This document shows, one piece after another, positions 22,561 through 35,400 of a stretch of DNA of 64,000 nucleotides (positions are counted from its first letter, which is position 1; every line of letters begins with the position of its first letter). Position numbers and translations under genes: made by a program. Where the stretch lies: positions 1 to 64,000 of the forward strand of contig JAAEAF010000391.1 in the NCBI GenBank assembly GCA_011037195.1, read 5' to 3'. The notes under the pieces are model-generated. The model did no database searches. It was not told where the DNA came from and worked only from the letters and a program-made list of their open reading frames with translations. This stretch comes from Triatoma infestans (Eukaryota; Arthropoda; Insecta; Hemiptera; Reduviidae).

Positions 22561-23790
22561 GTGTGTATGTATGTATGTATATATGTTTATGTTTGTCTTT
22601 GTGTTGACAGAATATCTCAAAAAAAACGAAAAGTCGCAGGAAGCTCAAATTTGGTACTCCGTTTAGGCACTACCACCATCACATTAGACACGAAGATTTT
22701 GGGTAAAATCCATCAACCGGAAATGCGTCTTTACTGAATGATTTTCTTCGAAATTGGCTCCATCGATTTTATTTAAGCTTTGTATTCTACTCATAAATTT
22801 CTATCAATTATCTTAATTGTAATGTCCAGGATTCGACCAAATTAAAGGGATAATGAAAGCTGTTGCTCGAATATTGGATTAAAGCCATTGGCCAGTTTTT
22901 CTAATTGATAAACTAGAAAATTGTGAACCATGTGGTGGTTGTATTTTAGATAGGTCTGGCTGTTTGCAGTAGGCTTAGTGATCTCAGATTAAAATGGCTT
23001 GGTAGCCAATGCCTTTCGATATCATCGACTTTGGACTTCTTAAATGGTAGGCACTGACTGACCTTCTCTGGCAAATTTCTGTAAATCTTTATATCAATAC
23101 AAAATGAACCATGTTTAGCAGCTTTCTTCTCTGTTTTTCGTTTTTTTATTTTTATTTTATGCCATTCTTTTCATCACCAAATAAATGTAGTGTTTTTCTT
23201 TAAATTTTACTAACTCACTATTTCGTAAAAGTAGTTATTACATGATTTTCTGTTATTACTATGTTTTCCTGCCATAATAATAGTAAAATTAGACTCCACC
23301 GACGGGTCTATTGACCATGGTACATGTCTTTATAAATTAATATAATTTTTTGTTTTTATATTCTTTATTGTTTTTGTAACATTCAGTATAGTTTACAATC
23401 ATTTTGTATTTTTCTTTGTAAACATTTCCTATCACTTTTATTTGAAACATTTTCCTGGGAAAATTTATTTTTTGGGGTTGTGGGGGGGGGGGCAGGAGCG
23501 TTATGCTTTCCTCTAAAGTGCCATTTCAATATAATATATGGTTTTACCATTTATATAATATTAATATACTCGTTCTTTAGAAGCATTGCTATAATTCCAT
23601 ATTTAAAGGAAATCGCTTAACCGGAAGTGCGGCTATATAGAATAAGTTATTGGATTTTTCTTGAAATCTACTACAATTTCCGTGTAATTTAGAGATAACA
23701 GACACTAATATTGTTCTACACTAATAATACAGTCAAATAAAATTGGGGTGAGAGAAAGTTGTGTGTGAGTGTTCAAACCAGAATTTTTTG
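22145..23790 (+). repeat. Family A copy 10 with internal unrelated segment
   Basis: The left-end blocks 'gagcggaaatacaagttttg' and 'aggtcccctgagtatg' are followed by 'catcaaccggaagtgcgact'. After an unrelated segment (about 22830-23420) the family sequence resumes at 'atcacttttatttgaaacat'. It ends 'gagagaaagttgtgtgtgag' and 'tgttcaaaccagaatttt'. An 11-nt G run lies at 23482-23492. Confidence 0.65.
22524..22559. repeat. (GT)n microsatellite
   Basis: About 18 GT units inside family A copy 10. The same position is a CA/GT run in the copies at 62375-62440 and 63395-63420, so this is a mutable part of the family. Confidence 0.95.
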
Positions 23791-25650
23791 TTTTAAGTTT
23801 AAAATTGTAAATTGAAAATTTATTTGTTTTATAACATAGATGCTATATTTGCCAACTTGATATTTACAATAGGGCCTTGTTTGAAATCCTTGCGTGTGTT
23901 GGTGCCATCTGTTTGTTACATTCCTGGTTTTCATGCACGCAATACAACCCAAGTAAACATCAGTAAAATTGCATTTTATAGAACCATTATTTTCTATAAG
24001 ATTTTGTTTTACTATTTCCATCATATGATATTAGGTTAGGTCAATAAAACGATCTGATGAAGCCCCCCCCCCTAGATCAAAGAAAAAACTTGGCTAATTG
24101 ACCAGAGATATGTAGACAGGAGGTAGGAAATATATGCAAAACGATGACGCCATCATAATGCATAAACAGCAATGATGCCAAGTCTCAATACGTTCGCTAA
24201 ACCACCTGTTTGGTCGCGTAATGATCTCCATGGTAACATTACTATAAGCAATATTTATTTCATCATCTTCATAGCTGTGTATGTATATATGTATGTCATA
24301 ATGTCTAGCTTTTTATCATCTAAAGTGTAGAGATCAATTTTTTTCACATGTTTTTTTTTTCCTTCCTTTAATATTCTTTTCCTTTTTTGTTTTGGTTTTG
24401 TCAGCGTTCCAAGTTTATAACTGGTTTTTAGAATATTTCAGCATAGAGGCTCACTGAACAGATAGTACTTTTTATTCATTAGGCACCTCACAATCGTTAT
24501 TCTAATATTGTATGTTGATGCTCGCCCAAAAAGAAGATCCAAGAATAGGCTAGCGTTTGGACAGAGAGAACTGGGCCAACTGGCCAGACTGTTCGAGGTC
24601 GTGCAAAGCGCACTGGACTTTACAGCAATATTAGATTAATTCTAATCATTTTCTTTCATGATATATTATCTTTATGGTTTTATTAAAAATGTATATCATA
24701 ATTTTTTTATTTTATTTTTTCATAGCTGATTTAAATCCTTTAAAAAAGTATTTCAGTAGTTCATGGATAACAGGCCACATTCTCTGTAAGTTTGGCGTCA
24801 AGGATAACGTATTGCGCTAATTATTCTTTCATTTAAATTAGAGTGTAGCTAGACTGATTCAATAATAGACTGTAACAGTTTCAATAATGAAAGAATTATC
24901 CCTCAAAAATCAGTGTATATTACATATATCTGATGAGACTGACTCTCATCTTTTATTCTTTCATTAAGGCAGAGAGTTTCCTACTTATTTGACCTAGCGC
25001 CCCTTTTTCACATACAGAAAAAAAAATCACCTAGCTACCCATGAAACCTACCTGCTTTAAGTGAATAAAGAGAAGTATGTAATGACAAATTTACGTTGTT
25101 TATGTATTTATATTTCTACTAAGATAAGACACGTCGAAACTTAAAACTGTAAAATTATTCATGAAATCGACCATAGTAACTTTCATTTTACACACAGAAA
25201 ATTATGATAACGAAAGATAATATTAAAATAAACTTATGAATAACATAAAACATAATTCTAATGAGAAGGATGAACCAATCGATGGGCTGCGATCAGTTTG
25301 TCTGCAATCACCACGATTAATTATTTGCAATTGGTTTCTTTCCAAAAGATGGATGAGCTAAATTGCCTCAACTGTTTGTATTTTAAAGTATTATTGGGGC
25401 CGAATGGGCGAGCTGTTCTACACTTATAACCACAATCTAAATTTTGTTTCATAATATCGCATATTTATTGTATTGTACAAAGTAATTACAAGCCATATTC
25501 TCTGTGAATTTCCCGAAAATGCGCGCCAAGCTCTTTTTCCAAACTTACTTTAAAGACCTGACGGTAGACTTGACCACTGATCTGTTACAACTTGGATTTT
25601 TGTGTGTTTATTAGGAAACTCAAGTAACCAATCACCCACTACGACTACTT
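23791..25650. other. AT-rich intergenic DNA
   Basis: No gene recognised. A run of 10 C lies at 24063-24072. The overlapping short open frames at 23773-24039 on both strands look fortuitous. The slightly GC-richer block at 24530-24620 is unassigned. Confidence 0.4.
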
Positions 25651-25943
25651 ATGTTACAAAATAGATTAATTGTACGAACTATGTTACAAAACAGATTAAA
25701 TGTACGAACTATGTTACAAAACAGACTACGTGTCCGAACTATGTTACAAAATAGATAATGTACAAACTATACTACAAAGTAGATCAAATGTACGAACTTT
25801 GTTACAAAAAAGTTGAAATATACGAAATATGTTACAAAAAGTTGAAATGTACGAAGTATGTTACAAAAAAGATTAAATTTACGAACTATGTTACAAAATA
25901 GATTAAATGTACGAATCATGTTACAAAATAGATGAAATGTTCA
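25651..25943 (+). repeat. 30-bp minisatellite, about ten units
   Basis: Tandem units of about 30 bp with the pattern 'atgttacaaaatagattaaa' followed by 'tgtacgaact'. Neighbouring units differ by substitutions and 1-2 nt indels, and there are no spacers. It is a simple tandem array. Confidence 0.9.
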
Positions 25944-26157
25944 ACGGTTTTTCAAACTGTTTTTATTTATCTATTCTTTTTTGTCCCTGTCCCCCCCCGG
26001 GTTTTATTCAACGTCCACCAATTTCATCTGAGGTTACTTTCGACCCCTGAATTGTTCCAACGCAACCAAAGGTGATATCGTCATGATTATGAACATTGCA
26101 AATTAATAAAATTCAATTTGAACAAAAATTGTCAATTTATAACTATATTAACTGATG

Positions 26158-26290
26158 TATGAGAAAGTTGTGTGAGTGTTTCACACCAGATTTTTACTTT
26201 CACTTACTTCTAGTAAGAGGAAGTAAGTATTGTAATCGTGCCAAATTTTCGATATAGAGTTTTCACCGGAAATTCCGTTTTGTAGTAATC
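26158..26290 (+). repeat. Family A end-to-end junction (copies 11 and 12)
   Basis: A right end ('gagaaagttgtgtgagtgtt', 'tcacaccagattt') is followed at once by a left end ('actttcacttacttctagta', 'agaggaagtaagtattgtaa', 'gttttcaccggaaattccg'). Both have the same orientation with no spacer. Confidence 0.8.
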
Positions 26291-29200
26291 GATCGGTAAC
26301 AGGCGTTTGTCCTTTAGCTGGATGTTTGGTTTAACGATAAGAGAGTATATCGATTAGACCAGTATGCAGAAAGACTTAGCATTCAGTAGTCGATCGTCAC
26401 ATCTAAGTCTCAGACAATTTATCATGTCGTCTTGGTGATAAGCTAACTCCTATTTTACTGATAGAATTCATTAAGAAAATTCACTGAAACGATAGAAATG
26501 TGATTTTACTAAAATTATTTCCAAACTAAATTACTATCTCCGTTAGATAAAATATTTGAATTCAAGTAGGTATAGATCAAAATGAAATTTTGAAGTTATT
26601 CTCAAAAGGTTTAATTTTTGTTATTAGGAAATTTTGTTTTAAGAACATTTAGATCAATCGAAAAGATATTACTGATAAATTAGATTTTACAAAATAAAAT
26701 CTCTATCTGTTTTGTGAAGTTAGTTTGAAGCTATCTGTTAAAAAGGTATTTCATTTTAGCAGGTGTTTGAATATATCCCATTGAAAGTACTTAATGGAGT
26801 GTTCATGTATGACCTAGATCGTTTAAAATTACACAATCTTTTTTTTTTTTACACAGACAATTAACATTTCACTATCAATGCAAGTCCAACAACAATATAT
26901 AATAAACAGCTTCAAACATTGTTAGAATAGTCGCCGTTTTTAGTTTAACACAGATAGATAGCACAATAATCGCAAATGATCAAGAGGTGATTTATCATCT
27001 TAAAAATTTCATCCTAATTGCATCCATAATTCTAACAAATATTGTTTTTAGATCGTCTTAGTGAATTAAGTTTTAAAAAAAAATATGACGATCAGCTTCA
27101 GTAGTTTATTTGTATTATCAAAATATTAAAATAAAACACAACTCAACAATAAGGAGTAAATTTTATAAAACCAAGGTTTGCCGTTAAATGATAATTATTG
27201 ATGGTGGATTGATTAATGATAAAATACTATATTTTTGTAATCACAATTTTCAATTTCAAATTGTGTTTCTTAAAATTAAACTTTTTTGAGCTTGCTAACA
27301 TACACGTTACATTTGTACTAGCAAACTCAGCTTTCAAGAAATTTTAAACTAGATACAACTTAAAAAGAAAGAAATTTATATAAAATTACGGAAAACAAAA
27401 ATTAGAGGAATTGACTATTAATTGTTACATATCAAATGGTATTCATTTGATCAACTCAAATATCAAATTTAGGATATTTACTGCAGGATTCACATATTGT
27501 TTTAGTAGGTTTATACATTTAATTCAACTTTGAAAACATTATGATTCTATGACGCCATTGCTTAGCGTCATAGATTTTACCCAAAAATTATTAATAAATA
27601 CAAGGTGGCGGCTAGTTTATTTTAAGAAACGCCCGGGGACGTTCATGACGTCTGTTTAGGCTGATTTTAGTACCTTAGACCAGATCTAACATAATCTGTA
27701 ACTTTACAATGACGTCATTAACTTATATTTTGTTTAATTTAAAAAAAAAAATCCTTGCTAGTATAAAAACCTTCCTAACTTTACCTTGTACTATACCTCA
27801 TTTTTAAATTAAGAAGATTTTCCATTTACTATTAACTATTTAATAGAATCTCTGTTAAAGCATTTATTTAGTGCGTGATTCATCCAGTAACATATGCACC
27901 AAATTTATCCGCCCACCTCTTTACAGTAGTAATTAAAGTGAATTGGTGACACATTTTTTTTTTGTTACACATCATTCTACATTTTTTAGTTGAGTTGATG
28001 TTCTTCGTTATTCATTATCTTATTTCACCGTATAATAATTTGTTCAAAAAAAACAAAATTATCTTTCCTAATTATGATTACCTTTCATCAGATTTGCCTT
28101 GCCCTTTTGAGGACTAGCTCTACTTTATATATGTATTTTTGATGATGCTGAAAAAAAATATTAAGCATATAAATTCATTTTTCTTTATTTTTGCAAAAAA
28201 GACCTGCGATATTTTGTAATAAATTGTTAGTCATAAAATTATTGTTCTTAAATGTTTTGTGAGGTTACCTCACATTTAGGTAAATAGAGGAAGGTTATAT
28301 ATATACATTACATACATCTATGAACTGTTAGATCCAGCAATAACAATCTGTCCTTTGAACATGGTATATTATCCATTTTCTTCAGTTTCCTATAGTTGTT
28401 TTGAATGATATAATATTAATATTGTTTCATTAAAATATTAGTTTTAAGATTAGCTCTAGTTTGACGTATTTTTGGCAGCTCTGTTTACAGTAGTAAATTT
28501 TATCGTGAGATTCGGCCAAAAGAAAAAAGATTTCAACAATCTCTCCCACAAATTTATTGCATTTTTCAGAGTTTCCGAACAAAGCTTTGTATCATCAAGC
28601 TTCAAACGTGGATATCAATTTTTACAATTAGCTCGTGTTTGAAGTTCCCAGAATTATATTTGTTCAAAGCTTTGGCCAAAATAAAAATACAAGATTTATA
28701 AAGATTATAATGTTTTCTAAAAGAGCACTTAATTTCATGAACTATTTCTTAAATATCTCAAATAACTATTTCTTAAATTTCTTAAATATGTCAGATCAGG
28801 TTGAAAAAAAATGATAAATTTTGCTTTTAATTCTACAGGTATATATAATTCTAAATAGATTACTTTTCTGTATATTAACTGATTATTAATTAACTATTTG
28901 AATGGAAAATAACAAGGAAAATAAGATTTTTTTATTTTATTTGCAAACGAACTTCCTGATGTTTACTTTTGTTTTATATGAGAAGGTCCATACCTAGACT
29001 CAAGAAATGTTTTTAAGTTCCATTAGGTTTGTGCTCACAGGTAACACCAAAACAGTGTTTTTGGTAGAAGGTTTTTATTTGGTAGAAGTTAGAACAGGTA
29101 CGATGAAGTCAAAACTTACAGCCCTTATTAATTTTAGAAACAATTTTTACTCTTCTTTTTTTTTCTTATAGTTTGTACCCATCATCGAATATTAGAGCTT

Positions 29201-29357
29201 CTCATATTAAGGAAGACAATAATCCATATAATTTAGCAGTAATAATAATAATTGCCTTTATTTATACATAGTACAGATTTACATTAATAAAAAAGAGACA
29301 TTAAATTCTAATTTAGCACTATTATACAAAATAAATTTTTTTTTTTTTTTTTTACAG
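26291..29357. other. Unassigned AT-rich DNA upstream of the first nrv exon seen
   Basis: No exon was recognised. It may be intron or 5' flank of the Na+/K+-ATPase beta gene, whose N-terminal exon must lie somewhere upstream of 29358. No family A terminus or foldback was detected in it. A T run at about 29335-29353 forms the polypyrimidine tract of the first acceptor. Confidence 0.4.
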
Positions 29358-29498
29358 CCAAGATTTGTACATTTTACCTGATATTCTACATAGGATTGGC
29401 CAGCTTATTTTCATTGCTAATGTTTATACTGTATTATACATTGGACCCAAGGATTCCCAAGTACCAATTAGAAAGTTCTTTAATCGGAACTAATCCAG
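29358..29498 (+). CDS. nrv: nrv exon: membrane segment and SLIGTNPG motif
   Basis: Acceptor 'tttacag' after a long T tract; donor G|gtaaat. It enters with two bases of a split codon and leaves with one. Codes from [10 protein letters not shown] to SLIGTNP. Confidence 0.92.
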
Positions 29499-32400
29499 GT
29501 AAATTATAACATTATTTTATTTTATTTTTTTGTTTTGTAACATCATGGCAGGTTCTGCAACCAATTTTAATTATAATAATATAGTATTGCAATTTTCATT
29601 AAATAATATAGTTTAAAATAGCTCAAATTGATATCCTGCATAAGTTAAGGACTGGAAAAAATGCATTGAAATAAAAGTGATAATGTGCATTTAAATTGAC
29701 ATAATAAGTTGTGTTCTCACCAATATTAGAGTAGTAACCCGGTTTCTAAATAGATACTTCCTTTTGAAAGGTAAGAGGAACACCAACAGTAATCCTCATA
29801 ATAATATAACGTGATGGGCCGCGCGCGGGTAGGGTGTATTTCATTAATTTCCTCTTTGATCAGTACAGTTATCATATACATACACCTGTTCTCACATGAA
29901 TACATCATCACCTTCAACTAGCTCCCATAAATCTCAATATATATATATCCTTCACTAATTACTGTTTAATAGCCGAGGTCTACCTAATTTTATCTAGGTA
30001 GGATTTTATTTCCTTTTTATCAAATAAATTAAATTTTATACCAATATATACAAGAAATCTGATGAATACATTGAATTTCATTGGAACCAATTCGGTAAAT
30101 ATATTAATTCCTAAAGTTTCTGAAGAAATGTTTCTAAATCTAATAGTCGACGGACGAATACATTGATTTACATAAATAGCTATCTTTTTGTAAGATGCCG
30201 ACACATCCTTTGTAACAGTAAATGTATAGTGGGCTTAACAGCATTTATCCTCCTCATTTCAATTTGCTTCATTCAATTCAGTCAGTTTTAAAGTTTGCCG
30301 CCACTCTTGTTTGAGCACTTAACTCAGAATAGGGTAAATTATATTTGTACTAAGAATTTGATACCCTCGACACCGCTATAGTAATAAGAGGAATAGATTA
30401 AGAAGAAGAAGAAGAAGTTGATAATGGAGAATTTTTCCGGGCAGCATTAGGATAATTTGGGATCAGATTTTGAGAATGTTATAATTTCCTGCCAGGTGTA
30501 TATTTTACACTAGTCCATTATTATACAGAAATTTGGTTTCATTTAAAGCGAGTAGAACTTTCAGTAACAGTGTACTTTCTCTCTCACTAAGTAACATTGT
30601 TTGATGATAAAAGTTACAGAATATTTATTTGAAATATAGGTTTCTCTGATGATCCTTAGGTTCCCTTTATAGTAGACGAATTATATGAAGTGAACATATA
30701 AAGATTTCTAAGTAAACTAGAAATTCTGGTTAGATGTTTTATATGTTTGATATGTTCTTGTATTTCTAAACGAAAGTTTCTCATCTGGTTTAGAATAAAC
30801 AACAGGTTTGTTAGTTTGTTTTTTTTGTTTCTCGTTCCTACATGGTCTTTTTTTCTTTTCTGTCCGTCTAATCTGTAGAATAAAAAATATCTTATATTGA
30901 GCTGAAGGTTCAATAATGGAGGACTATGTTCTTTTATTCTTTAGTATCATAAAAGGGAAGAATATCTTCATGAACTACTAGCCTTGAAAATGTTTTTTCT
31001 TAGTTTATCTTTTTTATTTTTCTTATTGAGTTTCTTTTGTATTATTTTTTAATTTTTTTATTCAATGTTTCAAGTTGTTATAATATAAATTATCAAATGT
31101 TTATTTTTTATAGGTCTAGGTTTTAGACCAATGCCTAATGATTCAAACAGTCTCAGCACACTAATCTGGTATAAAGGTACAAGCAAAAAAGATTTTGCAT
31201 ACTGGACTGACAGTCTGACAGAATTCCTGGAGTGTAAGTACGTTTTTTTAATTATAGGAGTATTTTTACTTCATATCATTTTAAATACAGAAATCTGTCC
31301 TTAATTTAATTTAATAATAAATCAAAAGGATTTAAAAGAATTCACTTTTACATTTTTATTCTTCTTTTCGTTTAAACTAGAGTTTACATCGGCTTTCTAA
31401 GCAGTAAATTTTATGTTAGGTAACCTTATTAACCTCTCTTTTAACATTTTTAATGCAAAGAAGTCATTGAATTAAATAATAGTAGGCAGAGCAGCATCTC
31501 CTATCACTTCTAAATGTGAAGTGTTGAGATAGTTGTGTTCTAGAAAGTAAGTTATGTTCTGGATTCATTAGAAGCCATAACTCCATTTTCATTTGCTATT
31601 AAAATGCTAATTGGAAAAACGGAAATTACGTCGACTTAACATTTTAAATTAACTAAGTTTTGTTGCTGTGAAATCATCTTTGATACACAAAAGAAAACCA
31701 ACCATTTAAAACATATAACCAACCATCATGAGGTTATATTACCATACAAGCAGTGGAGTTGCATTACTATTTGATTTATTAATGTGAGATACCTAATGTC
31801 TATCACTATTGATGCGTACGAATTGTTATATCAGATTTTTTCCATTTTCTAGTGCTTTGCTACATATTACTATTTTTACTTTCTCTTAGTACTATAAAAG
31901 GAAGTATTGTGAGCATATATTTTTGGAAATGAATTTTCCCGGAATTACATTTTAAGGTTTCCTTAATGGCTGAATGTAAAGAAAAAGAAGATTTTAGCTA
32001 GTGATCTATTTATATGTGTTTATTTAGGCAGTACATCTTGAAAATAAAGAAGTTTAAACTTAATACTTAGTTTAGGTAACAACCAGGGTATCTGGCTCAA
32101 AGCTTTAGATCAATTTCAACGGAAGCGTTTACTAATTCTTTTTTTGTTAATTTGATACTATGTATACTATGTTAGATATGATACTGTGTAATATATCTTG
32201 TAATTAAACAGTAGACATTCCAACATTTATAACATTGTTAATAAAATGTTTAAATATTGCAATAAAAACAAGTCATGTTAGTGGTTCATACAACTTAGCT
32301 TGTAAAAATAAAAGTTAAATTATAAGTGGTGTTCTCAGTTAATGAATTCAATGTTATTATCAGAATTTTATATTATTGATAGTCCACTTCAGCATAAATC

Positions 32401-35400
32401 AATATGATTGATGATTGTATAGGTTATTTATTTTCAATAAAGTAGAAATTTCCGATAATTTTATTTTCACTTTAATATTTTTTCAGCATATATTAATTTT
32501 TTATTTTTTTTATTTTATTACAGCTTACAGAGTTCTAGGAGACACGGCAGGCAGAGGTGCTAATATTGCCAGCTGTGATTTCGCCAGAGGACGTCCAGAT
32601 GGAAAAGTTTGCAGTGTTAATATAAAGAACCTCATGCCCTGTGTCCCAGAAAACAACTTTAATTATCATCTGCAAGGCCCATGTATATTTTTGAAATTGA
32701 ATAGGGTAATTTTTTTTGTTTTTTTATTTTTGCAATAATATAAGGTTTATTTTTTTTAGAAATAGTAAAATTATTTATTCCACATCTCAGATTCGTTTTG
32801 ACCTGAATTTTGTTTGTTGAACTTTATTCATAAATATTTCATCAACAACTTATACTGCTGCCATAAGGCAACAAGTTGGCAGATCCCGTTATTCATGAGG
32901 GCTCCTCAAAGTTCGTTTCCTCATAACTTGGCCCTTCTGTTACTTAGCAAAATACTTAATGAGCATTGAAACTAGTGTGTCCAACCACCTACCTACAACT
33001 GGAAATCACCAATCAGAATGTTGAATAGATTATTAGAGACTGTTGCACTAAATTTACTCCAGAACTATTCCAACGCATCATTGAGTCATTTGAGCTTTTT
33101 GCAGGCCTCTGTAAACTTATTGATTATAAAGAGGTAACAGCGATAAAGCCAAACCCACTGCTACCTACAAGATATATTATGGCTCACTTGAGTGTTAATG
33201 TTTGTGTATACAATACAGTTATCTATGAAGTCTGCTTGAACAAGTAAGAGTGGGTATAAGATGGTGGTGAACCAAAGGGTGTCTGTCTATGGGTATGGTA
33301 AACCGATCAACTAGAAGATAAGATTGATGAGTATATTGTAAATAGTGCGTTTTACAATAGTTCCATCAGGTTAGTTCGTTAAATTAGATTGAGTCATCAA
33401 TTTTCGTAATTTAAATTTAATCACCTTAGCCGGTTTTACCTTCAATATAATATTAATACAGATTTAGAAACATTGATAGAATTCCAAATTTGAAGGAATT
33501 TGGTTTACAGGGTGTACGATTATACAGAATAGGTTTTTGAGTTTTTTTTTGGAATTTACTCGAAATCGGTTACAACGATTTTCTATAAACTTGGAGTCTT
33601 TGCTGCATAGATAGAAACGTATCACTTTTATTTGAAATATTTTTCGGAAAAAAATGTTGTTGAGTGGTTCTGAGGAATCTGAAACGTTACGATTCAATTA
33701 TGTTAGTTCATTATAGGCGCTCTCTACAATGTAATCATTCTCTACCTGCCTCTGTTGGTAGGTTGGCACTTATCCTCCTTCCCACCACCACCTCCTATTT
33801 AGTTAAGACATAGGAGCAAAATTTGAAATTTTATGTATAACTGTATTAAGATGCGTAAGAGAAAGTAGTGTGAGTGTTTCACACCAGTTTTTTTTTTTAG
33901 GCCGTGAAAAAGTGTCATTTAGTTTTTATTTGAAATTGGTCGAAGTAATTTTTTTTAATGTTTGAAATGCAAGCCACTTTCAAAATAAGTATAATCTTAT
34001 TACTAGAAAAAAAACAATTTTTACTTTTAATAGTATAAGATAGCTAAAATAAAGAAATAGAAATAATCAAGTCTGTAATAAGTAAAAATTTAATTTATCA
34101 ATTTTTTAAATAATCTCTCATATTACAAATATATGCAATATAATTTTTTATGTTTCAAATATGTTTTGCTTTTTAGATATTTGGCTGGAAGCCGAACATT
34201 TACGAACCAAATGAATTACCAGATACTATGCCTACCAGTTTAAAAGACGAAATACAAACCTTAGTGAAAGAAAATGAATATCAGGTAATAATTTTTTAAT
34301 AAACTACTTCATTTAGTAACAAGAATGTTATAAATTATGTCCTGCAATTCATTCTTAAAATTTGTAGAATCTAGAAAGAAAAAGCTGCACTTAAATTAAG
34401 TTTTTACAGGAAATAGCAGCTGCATAGTATAATTAAAAATAAAAACTGTGCTTGCGATTTCAGATATCTGGAACTCTCTAGACGGAAGTTCCTAACCTTT
34501 TTCATATTCATGGTTATTTTTATGGCCAAAATTCTGGAATCGATTCCTTAGGTCAGAGAAAAGCAAAAATCTTCTAGAATTGCCTGCTTAATGAGATATG
34601 TGCTAATATGTCCGAAAATCAACAGTTTCTCACATTTATTTAAAAGCCAGTATTCTTTTTCAAGAAATGTATTTTATTCAATATCATTTTATAAGAAATA
34701 ACATATAAATATCGCAAAACGCATGGTACTGTTATTTAAGCGAGTCTGAAATAGATGTCTTCTGAATTGAATGACTTACCAGATTCATGCTTCTCTATTA
34801 ATGTCTAAAGATTATTTACTCATGAATCCATCTTGGATCAGTATAAGGATCGAAATCCTTATATTTGTGATCATTGATTTCTTTATAGCTATTAGACAGT
34901 GCTATTTATCATTAAAGATTTTTTTTTAAAAACATGTTTTCGGAACATTAGCTTTCAAAGAGGCTTTTCTGTATCTGCAAAAAGACTTTTTCTTGTAATT
35001 CGATGACCTTGATGATTGGGTGTTAACCATTGGTACATCAATCTACCAAATCTTCAAACTCAGCCTCCCTTAGACCTTTTACGTTCATAGTACCCGTTAC
35101 ACACTTTCATCGATTTCCTCGAGTAATTGGAGCCGTTGAAGTATAAGTTCTTAACTTGAAATATTTTATAGTTTAAAACTGAATGACCATAACAAAGGAT
35201 AATTTTTTTTTTTTTTATAGAAAAATACAATATGGGTTTCTTGTGAAGGAGAGAGCCCTGCGGATGTGGAGCATGTAGGGCCAATCAGTTATAAACCTTA
35301 TCCGGGATTCCCAGCTTATTTCTTCCCATATGAGAATAACGAGGGCTATCTCAGTCCCATCGTGGCCGTCCTCTTTGAGAAACCAAAAAGTAAGTTCATC

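Noticed and set aside
22510..22737. 75-codon frame starting in a GT run
   Set aside because: The Cys/Val repeat is the translation of a microsatellite, followed by family A sequence.
25651..25943. Evenly spaced 30-bp repeats, CRISPR-like at first sight
   Set aside because: Units are directly adjacent without spacers and the host is a eukaryote; it is a minisatellite.
32820..33330. GC-richer stretch in an nrv intron as a possible exon or retroelement
   Set aside because: No frame gave a recognisable protein and no repeat family matched.
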